From assembly GCF_009727055.1 (NCBI RefSeq), contig NC_052350.1, positions 41,030,372 through 41,094,371 on the forward strand: DNA of 64,000 nt. The letters run 5' to 3'. A program made the position numbers and the translations under genes. The stretch comes from Benincasa hispida. Lineage: Eukaryota; Streptophyta; Magnoliopsida; Cucurbitales; Cucurbitaceae. Positions 51,400 to 63,400 of this stretch are shown piece by piece (position 1 is the first letter of the stretch; every line of letters starts with the position of its first letter). The notes under the pieces were generated by a model. The model was not told the DNA's origin. It saw only the letters and a list, made by a program, of their open reading frames with translations, and did not search any database.

Positions 51400-54300
51400 T
51401 ATTAGGGTTGATGCCTTAAATCTCGTGGGTCTTGTAGTTTGTAATTGTAATGTATATACATTTTTTTATTTGATAAAATATAAGATGTTTTATTCGATAT
51501 TTAGTATCATTAACCCACAAACAAATAAACTAATATCCAATGTTATCATTTATAGCTTAAACATGTATGTAGAGACATATAGGTGGATCATGTTTAAGTG
51601 ATAACCTAAATAATCTGTAATAGATAGATAAGGCTGAGTACCTTATTCTGATGACACTACGAATACAACCCGCTTTGTGGATGTTACAATTGTCGTAAAA
51701 TGCTACAAATGATTTAATCATGATCATTCATGTAGAAATATGTGAGTGACAGTGTTTTATACAAAGTAGTTTCATAAGACCGGATCACGAAATGAATAGT
51801 CTCATTATATAACATCGTTCATAATAGAAATTTACATTTCACCAGGTTGACCATATGTGACATGATCTGAATCCTGAGTGAGTTGTGAACTCCTGCCTAT
51901 GAAGGCGGTCATTTGATTTGTATTAGTGGCTAGATTATCGACTCGATAAGTCTACCATTTTAAGGATTCATTTGATTAGGGAGCTGGGAACACAACTACA
52001 CAAGACGAAATTCACTCATTTCCTAACATCTTAGTAAGTGGATAAATTGCTCCCTTAAGGGCTGATTTCGGGCTTGAACAATGTGGCGTCATACCCTCTT
52101 CTAGCCTGAAAAGGGTTTGGTTATAGTTGGACTATGACTTATTGTTCATTAGAGTGATTATTGGTACTTAAAAAGTTAGGTATAACTACATGTGCAAAGC
52201 GGTAATTTTGGCCCAACTGTACTTACGAGCAATTTGTGAAGGGTGGTCGCATCGTTGATTGGTTATATCGAATGCACACAAAAATATATATGTAGTGTGA
52301 ACAGTGCAACTGTCGATCTTTAATGAAGTGACCGACAATTAATAAGTGTTGAATAATTAATTAAAATCCTTTGATTAATTAATTAATTGAGCTTCAAGTA
52401 CCATTGGAGCTTCAAAGAGATTGATTAATTATTCAAGTACCATTGGAGTTTCAATCTACATGCTCATAAGGTCCTCCTCTATAGCTTAACAAGGATTATT
52501 GAGAATTAATTTTGGATTAATTATATATGATATAAGATACTATATTTGATACATTATAAGTTTAATTGAGTGGAAATAAATATTTGAATATGATTCAAAT
52601 ATTAATTATATGAATGAAAATTCACATAATTTAATTTAGTATAAATGTGATTTATATTAAATACCATACACGTATAAACTATAAGTTATATTGTATTTGA
52701 TCCAGTATAAACTATAGATTAGGTGTTATATTTGACATAACATTTATTAAATTAAATTAAATTTATTAATTTAATTTTGAATTTCAAAATTAAAGGGAGG
52801 GAGTTACAACTGTGGTCGTGGGTTAAGTGTTTGGTTTTCTTCTTCTCTCCATAATTTTTACACTGTAGGAGTAGATCTCTGTTTTTTTCCCCACAGGATA
52901 CATAGAAAAACCTCTCTTCCTCTCTCAAATTTTGTTTCTTCTTTCTTCCAAAATCTCAAAGCCAACAAACTCGTGAGAAATTCTCAACCAAAAAAAGAAT
53001 ACAGAGGTCTCACGTGTGGTGGTTCTTCTTGGATTTACTATTCGTCAGATCGTGACTGGAGAAGAGGATTCGTGAAGATTTTTTTTTCAAGGGTATGTAA
53101 TTTTCTCCATTTTTCCTTTTAATGCATTGTTAGGGCTCGAGAATCGATGTCGTTAATTCGGTTTCAAACTGAAACAAAAGAAAATTTGTATTATCACTAA
53201 ACTACTCCTATCACTACGCGGGGTCGAACCACAGAGAAGAGAAGAATTAATTTCTTCTGGGTTAGATTTGGCCATGGAAAAACAGTAAAAACTGGATTTT
53301 GGCTTTTGGTTTTGAAATTGAAAACAAGCAAGAAAAAGTAAACTGCAATGGATATATGAAATGGTAGTGGATTCATTTAGTTATCAGATTACATTCAATG
53401 TAAATTAAATCATTATTTTCAACCAAATATCATATATTCGAATTATGCATGCATAGCTACTCAATCGATGCAAACTAATTAATCTCTATAAGCCCGAAAA
53501 TCAATTAATCTAAATCGATCAAGTGTCCTAATTCGTAGTTGAGGCTGGAAAGCCGTGCCCTAACTAACCTACATGCTCCTAGATGCAATTAGGTCCTCAA
53601 CGGCTATAAAGAACTAGAAACACATGCATTAAGATTCAGGATTCAACTATGTTGATTAAATGTCATGAAAAACTGTGTTCAAGTGATCAATTTGTTCTTT
53701 AAATCTAGATTAAACATGTGATGCAAAAATTCATAGACAACCTAAAAAATCTAAGCATGCTTATATAATCAGTACTATAAAGGTAAATTCAAAGCATACA
53801 CGATACAAGGATGCGTGTGAGCTTGAATTTTAACTGCTAAGATATGCGTTCATGATAGGGGAGTCAATCCAACATATAAAAGCAAGTCTAGATTAAATAA
53901 GATTTAAGAAAAATATTATTCTAGATTAAAGCATAAAAATTGAACTGGAAACTCATCAAAATACAAAGAACGTTGATTCAAGAACTAAACAAGAGATCAC
54001 CTCATCGATTCATAGACGAACCGATGGGATACGCTCCATTACATGTTCATAATCCGAAAATTAAAAAAAAACAAACCTAAGGATACTAAAAGTTGAAGGG
54101 AATAGAAGAAGAAAGAAGTCTGATTCAGCCTACATGCTTCAGCTCCAAGAATTCAGCCTATACCCCCAAAATTCAACATATTTTGACCTAGGTCGAGGAG
54201 AGGTACTTATAGGATTTATCGTCGCGTTGCAACACTAGGTTGCGCGCGTGCCTCAGGCTCGTCCTCAAATGTCGTAGTGTTGCAATGCTGCTGCTTCTAC

Positions 54301-54721
54301 CAGATACTCACTATTCGATGCTCGACAGCTTGATACTCGATCCTCAGTCACTCGATAGTGTTTTCTTGATTGCTCGACGACCTTCTACTCGACGGTACTC
54401 GATGTGCTTCATACTTGGTGAAACTCGATAACAATTTGGTCTTTTTAACTCCTACGAAGCCTGGATGCTCAAATTAACCCCGTTTTTCACCAAATGATTA
54501 ATACTACCTCTTGGTTGTTTGATACCTTCAAAATAGGGAAATAACACATAAAATCCACTAACGAGCCTGAATTAAGCTAGGAATATTAGCTTTTTTTAGA
54601 GCTAACATGCATGCTGTAATTTTTCTAGATTTATATATATATATCGTAACTTCTGTGTCATGTGACAATTATAAAATTGGGGCAATCCCCGCTTATGCTA
54701 CGAAACTTCATAGTTCCTTCA
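51400..54721 (+). mobile_element. LTR K4 inserted in element Q integrase, split by T2
   Basis: Starts TATTAGGGTTGATGCC (TG has become TA) and ends ATAGTTCCTTCA. Flanks CTTTG and CTCTT are imperfect partners. It belongs to the same family as K1 and lies opposite to Q. Hairpins are partly kept (ATATTTGAAT-ATG-ATTCAAATAT near 52,590). The stretch 53128-54607 is a later insertion. Confidence 0.8.
53128..54607 (-). mobile_element. LTR-like insertion T2 (1,480 bp), probable solo LTR
   Basis: Target duplication TGCAT at 53123-53127 and 54608-54612; ends TGTTAGGGCTC and GAGCTAACA. Read on the minus strand it starts TGTTAGCTCTAAAAAAAGC, nearly the same as T1 (TGATAGCTCCTGAAAAAAGC), and the motif TGTGGTTCGACCCCG lies about 110 bp from the other end, as in T1. 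So T1 and T2 are one family in opposite orientations. Near 54,298-54,430 the word CTCGAT/CTCGAC occurs seven times. No coding region. Confidence 0.75.
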
Positions 54722-55365
54722 CTCTTGATCTGTGACTTTTTTCAATAAAAGATCTTTTAGTTATCTTGCCTTCAAGGCATGACTTACATACAAGTAAATA
54801 ATTTACTTCTAACTCACCTAGAAGTCCATTCTTAACCAAACTCTCAATCCTATTGAGATTTATGTGTCATAATCTTAGGCGCCAAAGATGGGCTTAGAAG
54901 AAATTTTATGTCTTTTATTCTGAGTTACTATAATTTTAAAGAATTTAGTATTTATGAGAGCTTTTGTTGCTATGGTCTTAGCACATAAAGATTATTATCA
55001 AGATTTTCATAATAAATATGTACTATATTCTTGTAAACAAACATTTTATTTACATTAAAAGATAAAGAATAGTTTATTCAAGCAAACATTTTACAAAAAT
55101 AAGGTTCCTTTTCAAGCTAGAACCACATAATTTTTGTAAACAAGTCGAAATCTTCCCAAGGCTATAGCTAAGACGACGTACTTAGTTCCAACACACATCA
55201 TCATCTCCCCAGCCTCCAATTGTTGCAAGGAACTAATTCCCTAAAATGAAGAAAAGACGTGGTTAATGAAGCTTGAATCTATTATCCAAAGTGAATCGTC
55301 ATTCTCCACTAAGCAAGTTTCTAATACAAGTAAATCATATTCACCTTGTTTGGCCTTCTTCTTTT
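54722..55365 (-). pseudogene. Integrase start, GAG-pre-integrase and protease of element Q
   Basis: Minus-strand text just after LTR K4 reads GKITKRSF, then a degraded GAG-pre-integrase block near 54,880, then protease near 55,290 (WIIDSSFINHV where WIIDSGATNHV is usual). Full of stops. Confidence 0.65.
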
Positions 55366-55369
55366 CTGC

Positions 55370-56282
55370 TAACTACTTGGGACAATTCCTTCTCTAGTGT
55401 TCTTTCTAGTTGCAATGGAAATAGATTCCCTTTGCAGTCTTGGTCTCCTTGCCTTTTTGGACAGTAACTGGTGGGTTAGCTTTCCCCTTTCCATCTCTCT
55501 TCTTCTTCTTCTAATTTTTGGTGTCAAAAGAGGAAGGCACGAACTTGGTTCCAGAGGTCGAACCTTTAAACACTGGTCAGGTTGTAGTCACCCTTTTGTT
55601 CCTTCTATTTCTTGACTTTCATCTGGATTTGAAAGTTTGCAGCTCATTGATCAAATTAGTCAAGTTGTAGTCAATCTTGTTCATAACAACATTGCTACAG
55701 AACTGTCAGAAACTTTCAAGTAGAGTTTCTAGGATGAAGCTAACCTAACTTCAATGACAGACTCATTCATCTCAACCATATTAAAGTGGACCATCATATT
55801 GAGAATGTATTCTCGAACAAATGCTTCTTCTTGCATACGGACATTGAAGATGAATTTAAGAATGTCATGCCTGAGTTGAGCGACGGTTGTCCGAACATTC
55901 TCTGCAAGTACTCCATAGTCTTACATGCAGTGAGCATGGGCTTATACTTCTTAGCCAAGAATTCAGAAAAGCTTGCCAAGATATATGCTTGGATCTTTTC
56001 ATTTGCCCATACTCGGCGCTCATTTGTCTCCCGAACGTTTCAAGTGCCATTTTAAGCTAGGACTAGAGGACATTCCTCCGCGAGGACAAATCTTAAGTCA
56101 TTGATGATCAAAACTGTATTTATTGTGTTTTTCCAGGTAATGCAATCATCATTAGTTAATTTTTCGACGGCGAGCATATTTATAATTGCAGAAGTCATAT
56201 TGAAATTTGCTGAAACATACAATTTATTAATATTAGTAATCAATGCATTACCCACTTTCGAAAAACCAATAAAGTTTAGCAA
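55370..56282 (-). pseudogene. Gag of copia element Q
   Basis: Likely start at about 56,198 (MTSAIINMLAVEKLTNDDC), followed by TWKNTINTVLIINDLRFVLAEECP, a typical copia gag N-terminus. A frame change leads to the UBN2-type region (FLNSWLRSISPCSLHVRLWSTCRECSDN and sister frame) at 56,050-55,790. The zinc knuckle near 55,410 has lost its first Cys (YFHCN) and carries a stop. Confidence 0.78.
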
Positions 56283-56915
56283 AATAATTTAATGCACCAT
56301 ATGTGACATCTATTTTGCAATGATGTTCCAGTGAGGTAGAGTAAAAACCACCGAAAGGTGATCAGATACCCCTTCACTGAAATGAGACCATCTCAACCAA
56401 TATATAGAACAACTCTTTGTTCCTGTAAATATCACTCACCATTGTTTGGTCCAGAAATTGTTAACTAACTCAACATTTTCTTGTAAGTGTAACCCCTCAT
56501 TTTAGATTCTAGAGTTTCGCCCCAATGAGTCAACTGTAAGGAAAAATCGATTGGGATAAAAACTAACGTAACCCTATCCATTAATGGAGTTTGAGTAAAG
56601 AGTAAAGCAAATGCCATCCGTAGGGGGACAAAAGCAAAGGTGCCTTGAGGCCAAGCATGAAAATTTACTACAAACTAATGAGAAAGATTGTGGGATATGT
56701 TGACATGTCCCGCTCCCACTTACTATAAATACTCTTTCCATTCGCCTCGATATTGACCTATACAAATACCACCCTTAGGGGGACACGAGCAAAGGTGCCT
56801 CGAAGCCAAGTATAGGTCTCACGGTGTGAACTATGAAAGAGAAACGTGAAAAGGAAAATTAAAGTATCATATACCACATTTTTCTCCCATTGAGTGTTTT
56901 ACCTAGGGTTAATTT
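56283..56915 (-). other. Leader region of element Q next to LTR K5
   Basis: No domain recognised. A block with GGGGGACA-AGCAAAGGTGCCT occurs at about 56,622-56,645 and again at 56,779-56,803, roughly 157 bp apart. Confidence 0.5.
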
Positions 56916-58968
56916 TGTTGGGTTTTATGTCCTAAAACTCGTAGATAATTAATGTAGTTAAATAATCGTCATTAATAAATAGTTATTAATGTTTTTATCA
57001 TTAATGTTATTGATGTTTTATTTAATTTTGTCTTATTAGCCTTAAAATCCAATAAAGTAATATCCTATGTTGTCTTATGAGTTTTGAATTGTATATAGAG
57101 ACATATAAGTATCAATGTTCAAGATACAACCTAAAGGGTCTATAGTATAGGGATAAAGTTGGGTACTTTATCCTAGTAATACTATGAATACGACCACTTT
57201 GTATTTGATACAAAAACAATGATCCAACGCATTCGTGTAAGAGACACGCGGGTGGGGTATTTTGTACAATGAGTTTGCATAAGACCAGATCGTGAAATAG
57301 TAACCACTAGATGTAACTCCGTTGACTAGTTAGGTTTCTATTTCAATAGGATGACCTAGGTAACTTAGTCTTACTCCTAAGTATATTATAAACTCCTGTT
57401 CAATAGGGATTGTCCTTTGATTTGTATGGGTGAGAGTGATTAGTTCTCGACCCAATATGCATACCATTTTTGGGATAAGATCGAGTGGGCAGCTGGGAAC
57501 ATAATCATACAAGATGGATTTCACTCCTTCCCGACTTTCGGGTAAGTAGATGAATGTTCTCTTAAGTGGTGTATTCGAGACATGAACAAAGGGCCCTACC
57601 CTCTCACTGACCCGATGAGAGTTTTTGTTTGATAGTTGGACCGTAAACAGGTTGTTCATTAGAAGAGCACTAGTACTGAAGGATGTTGAGGTAACCCAAG
57701 GTTAAAATGGTAATTTGACCCAACTAGTATTACGAACACTCGTGAATGACTAACTTGTTGTTATTGGTCTATATCCATGGACACAGAAACATATCTATAG
57801 TGAGAATAGTGCAGTTGTGGGTCTTTAGTGGAACGTACCCACAGTTAACGAATATTGATTAATTTGGTTAATGAGTTTAATTAATTAATCTCACATCGTT
57901 GGAGCTTCTGATCTGCAAATCCATTAGGTCCCCCTTCCTAGCTTGTAAATGGTATTGAGGTAATTTGTTATTAAATTGAATTTGAAATGTTCAAATTCAG
58001 AATTGGGAATTTTTTAATGTATGTTGATACATTTTAATATAAAGTTTAATTTTATACTTTATTATTAATTTTAAATATGATTCGAAATTAATTAATGAGA
58101 TAACGAAATATTTGAAAGGAGTTCAAATATGAATTTAATATGAATAAGATTCATATTGAAAACTATATGTTAAAAATAATGTGCATTGGATGCGCATTAA
58201 AACTATAAGTTAAATGAGAGAAATGTTTTTTAATATGATTCAAATGGGAAATTAAATTAAATATGTGATATTTAATTGGATGGCTAATTAATTATTTTAT
58301 TTTATTTAATTTTGAATTTAATTAAATTGATTAAATCAAAATTATAGGTTAAATTTAATGTACATTAGATGCACATTAAAACTATAGGTTATATGAGAGT
58401 AAATCATTTGAATATGATTTAAAGATCATTTAATTAATTATGATTTAATTAATTAATTTAGTTTAATTTAAATTAAGTTAAACAAATTATCTCCCCATTT
58501 TAGGGAAGTTACAAGAAAAAGTGGGATCAATCCCATGTTTTTCTCTCCATCTCTCATCATCCATCTCTTTAACAAAAGGGTTTTGTTTTTGCAGAGGGAG
58601 GAGGAGACTCTCAGCTTTCGGTGTGTGTTTTCTTTTTCGTGAGAAAAGAAAGAAAAAATCATTTCGTGATATTCCCAAGTCCCAAAAGAGAGAATGTCAC
58701 AATTTTCCCCAGCCTCAATTCTCTGCAAGAATAGGGAGGTTTCCAAGGAGTGATGCTCAATTCTAATTCAATAGAGAAATTCTATAGAATATTCAAAAGG
58801 TTTACAAAGTAGAGTTTATTCCGTATAATTAGTCTTTTTGGAATAGCATGCTTAATCGTTATTACCTTTTATTCAAATGCAAAAATTGTTTTGATTTTAA
58901 ATGCCAATTTGAAAATAAATAGTTACGTGTTTTGGCTTCCACTGTGTCTTAGGGTTTTCATCACTTCA
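56916..58968 (+). mobile_element. LTR K5, diverged family member in the leader of element Q
   Basis: Starts TGTTGGGTTTTATGTCC and probably ends CATCACTTCA. Landmarks shared with K1 include GAGACATATAAGTATC, GGTACTTTATCCTAG, CAATAGGATGACC and GTGCAGTTGTGGGTCTTTAG. The terminal thirds differ from K1, so this is a separate subfamily. AATT is shared by both flanks, a weak duplication. It lies opposite to Q. Confidence 0.75.
57977..58380 (+). repeat. Hairpin array in LTR K5
   Basis: 57977-57999 has arms TGAATTTGAA with loop ATG; 58137-58157 has arms AATATGAAT with loop AAG. Near 58,168 is a TAATGTGCAT-TGG pair with one mismatch, near 58,270 AAATAT-GTG-ATATTT, and near 58,355 a TTTAATGTACAT-TAG pair with one mismatch. 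The sequences differ from K1 and K2, but the three-base loop is kept. Confidence 0.75.
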
Positions 58969-60469
58969 GAATTAACTTAGAAAAATACGACTTATTATTT
59001 TTACTAAGTGATTGTTTAAGTTTACCTAAAAGTAACACTTACTTTGGATAGTTAAACAATTTTGATTAATTTTCGTTGAATATTTTAACAAACTTAATCA
59101 ACAATTGCATGTTTATAGCAAATATATCTAATTCACCTCCCAGGTTAGTTTCCAGGTAGGGGTGTTCCGTTTCTGTCAACTTAAATACCTCGGAACAAAA
59201 CTAGCCTTAGACAAAGGTCCCTTATAGATGCATTTGCTACAATCTTAAACTTTTATTAAAACCAATTTAATCCTATTAAACTGATTAAAAATATTAAATT
59301 AATTTATAATCATATTAGAAATATTGTGAACTTAGATCTATGTAAATCATTTTTTAAATTATTTAAAAATTATTTTAATCTAATTTTGCATGTAATTATA
59401 AATTATTGATTTTAATTATAACAATTATAAAATAAATAAAACAAATTAAAACCATTCATTGCACTTCAAATAATACTTAGGAAAAATTATAACAATTATA
59501 AAGTACCTAAGTAATGACATGCTTCATGCAATTTCCATTTCATTATTTAACATACATAACATTTATATACTAAGGTAACGAAATTCACAATGACATTCAT
59601 CCAAACATGCTAACTATATATTATAACAATTATAATATAATGATGCACGCTAATGTCATTAATGCATGCAAACATATATTGTAATATTTATATTATATGA
59701 TGCATGAGAATGTATAAAATTAAATCATGCAACTATGTTATAATATTTATAATATTCATGATGCATGAGTAAATGCATAACCTATGGTGAGATTTTATAC
59801 ATGGTATATATTATGACATATATTAAATAAAATTAAACCATACATCAAGTGCATAATTTAAAGAACAATATATAGTTCAAGATTAAAGAATAATATATAG
59901 GTCGGGAATAATATATATATTAAAGAACAATATATAATATAAACAATTAATTAAATTAATATAACATTTATATTAATTTAAAACTAACTATTACAAAAAA
60001 AAAGGCTTCAAAACTGCTTGAACCGGACCAAAGCCTCAAACAAGGTCACGAACTGGCTAAACCACGAATCGAACCGCTTGCAAACAATGTCATTTTTCCG
60101 TCTTGGAGCGTTGCAACGCTATGGAAAAAATCTCCCTCCATCTCTTTGCAGCGTTGACGCTGCTGTACAACCTATTGTACAATGGCGATCTCCATCGTTT
60201 TTACTCCAATTTGGGCCTTGTTTTCTCCATAATATTGCTGAAAAACTCACAAACGACACGAACATTAAAAATGAGACTCAATCGCAAATTAATGCCCAAA
60301 ACAACGGGCCTTGTAATTAAAGCAGTAAATTCTAAAGACCAATCCCGAAAACATCCATAATTACAAAACCAATAATCATTCATCAACATGAACATCATAC
60401 AGTAATGCAAATCCCACCATAAACTGAATTTTAATTTTGGAAAATCAAAATTGGGAACTAAAAACTACC
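58969..60469 (-). other. Leader of element Q between K5 and the primer site
   Basis: Non-coding and very AT-rich to about 60,000, with many short inverted words (e.g. TATAATATTTATAATATT). From 60,000 the composition changes; the palindromic GAGCGTTGCAACGCT is at about 60,107. Open frames here are short and unsupported. Confidence 0.45.
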
Positions 60470-60481
60470 GCGCTAATACCA
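60470..60481 (-). other. Primer-binding site of element Q
   Basis: Minus-strand TGGTATTAGCGC, two mismatches from the initiator tRNA-Met complement, two bases inside the end of LTR K6 (…GGTCCTTCA). Confidence 0.75.
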
Positions 60482-60483
60482 AT

Positions 60484-63400
60484 TGAAGGACCGTGACGTT
60501 AAATGCAGAAGCAGCGACCACGTCCCAATTTCAAATCTTACAGAGACCTGGTTTATTCATCTTAAAGAAAAAACAAATAATTTTACAACATACTTTTAAA
60601 AACAGTAAAGAAGAGGAATTAGGTTTGAAATACAATAACCCTTAAAGTCTAGAGATCTTCACGAAATTCCTCTCCAATCAGTCGCGAACTCTTCAATGGT
60701 AATCATAGAAAACAACTCCTCCACCAAAATGACCACCATCACAACGAAACCTTGATATTCTCCTTTGGTTTAGAATCCATGGGAGTTTTGTGGACTCCAT
60801 GTTAATCTCTGGGAGATGGAGAAAGTAATCTTTTGAGAGGAACAATTTTTATCATAAAAACTTGGGAGTTAGAGAGGGTGAAAAAAAAACACACTCTCTG
60901 TGTTTTTTAGAGAAGAATAAGAAGAAAAAAAAACTCCCTCCCATCCCACGTCAAAAATCAAAGAGTTGAACAATGGTTTTTTCTTGTTGTCATAGAGAGA
61001 TCTGTGGAGGGAGTTACATAACTCCCTCCCTATTTTAATAAAAATATATTTATATAAATATATAAATAAATAGATATTAACAATTAATATATACATAACT
61101 AATCTTATGTTATATCAAAATATAACATATATAACATATAGATTATATAATATCACATATAAAATATACAGTAGTTTATTATCTTTCAATAGTTACATTA
61201 TTTAATATAAATAAAATTTATTTAAAAAATTAATTATACGAATCAAATTCATATAATTAATATTTGAATCATATTCAAATAATTATTTTCTCTCAAATAA
61301 ACTGTATATTATAATATATCAAATACATTATATTAATTATATCATATATAATTAAATTTAAATAAATTATATCATATATAATTAATTATCTCAATTGATT
61401 TGAACAATTCAAATTAGCCCAAAATTAATTTGATTTTCAATTATCTCAGTTGAACTACCAAAGGGACCTTATGGACTTATAGATTGAAGCTCCAATGGTA
61501 CTTTATCAATTAATTAAATCGATCAACTTCTATTGACTGTCAGTCACTCTAGTAAAGACTTAAAGGAAATCAAACACGAGTATTTCCATGAGCAGTGGAA
61601 GGATTGTTCCAAATTCCATTCGAATTGAACATAAAAAAATACAGTCTTAAATAGAAACTAACAGGTCATGCACAACAATAAATTATAACATGCTAACAAA
61701 AGTACCAAGGGATAGAGTATGCGTACCTTTGAAGAACCATTATTCACGAATCCTTCAATCAATTTACAAGCGTCCAAGAATAGCCCTCGAACGCACAAAA
61801 CATCACACAACACGAACACAACGATCGGCAAACTTGATCCACGAACCCAACAAACAGAGTCAGGAAATCATCATAATGGTTACCTTGGTATTCTCGGTGT
61901 GAGAACTCAAGAGTTGTGGGCTCTATATGCTATTGGCTTGAGCAAGAGACTGGAGGTATACGATCGAGCAAGTGGAAGATAAAGCAACTGGTCTATCGTA
62001 TAGACAATGTGCTCGATCGTTTAACAAACGGTAGCCTATCGTATAGACTATGCCACTCGAATGTTTAGCTACGATCAGCTGAATGACTATTGTATAGTCA
62101 AAGCTAAGCGATTAACTAGCTTAGCTGATCATGTAGTCTCTGAGTGCTATCGCTTTGTGAAACATCTTTCACTTGATAGCTTATCCGTGAGTAATTTTCT
62201 AATGAAGTCACTTTAAAATTAGGAAAACAATTTTCCTTTTATCTCACGGTTACCATAAAATCACCAATAACCTCCCACTCAATCGGTTATTAGAGAAAAA
62301 TAAATTAATTATCATATAATTAATTTAATATAAATAAATATGATAACCAACTTACCCTATTATATTTATAACCTATAGTTTTAATATTTCATCTCATGAA
62401 ACATACAAACCACAATTTTTTTTTCTATTTCATGATACTTAATGTAAATCATATTTACATTAATCCCTCCACTTGATATATCTCATACATCACACAAATT
62501 ATATCATATATAATTGAATTTTCTCTTGTTAATTTGAACACTTCAAACTAACCCCAAGAACTAATTCTCAACTTGAACTTATTGAGCTACCAAGAGGACC
62601 TTATGGACCTGTAGCTTGAAGCTCCAACAGTACGTAAATAACTGACTAAACTTTTTAGTCACGGGATCCACCATCAGTTAACTACCGGACACTCCACTAA
62701 AGACCAACAGTTGCACTCTTCTCACTATAGATATATTTTTGTGTCCACATCAACCAATCAACAATGCGATAACCCTTCACAAATCGCTCATAAGTACAAT
62801 TGGGCCAATTTACCGTTATGCTCCTGTAGTTACATCTGACTCCTTAAATACCACTAATTCCTCTAATAAACAATAAGTCATAGTTATACTATGACTAGGT
62901 CGTCTCTTTGGAATGTGGCCATTATGTTCAAGACCCGGAATCAACCCTTAAGAGAGCAATTTATCTACTTATCCCTGCTTCGGGGAAATAGTGAATTTTG
63001 TCTTGTGTAACTGAGTTCCTAGCTCCCCAATTAGACAAGTCCCCAAAAAGGTAGGCTTGTGGAGTTGGCAATCTGACCACTCTCACCCATACTAATCAAA
63101 GGATTGCCCTCATAGGTAAGAGTTCCCAAAACACTCAAGATTAAGGTCATGTCACCCATGGTCGTTCTAATGAGATGCAAGTCTCAATTATGAACGACGT
63201 TATATAAAGAGACTAATCATCTCGTGGTCCGATCTTATACAAACTCTTTGTATAGGATACCCCCGCTCGCATGTCTCCACATGAATGGTCAGAATCAGAC
63301 CATCTGTAGTAGTTCATAACATTTGTAAGCCTCTACAAAGCGGGTCGCATCCGTAGTGTCATCAGGATAAGGTATCCCTCCTCTATCCTTATACTACAGA

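Noticed and set aside
54298..54430. CTCGAT-word cluster considered as a CRISPR-like array
   Set aside because: Irregular spacing and short words; no repeat-spacer structure.
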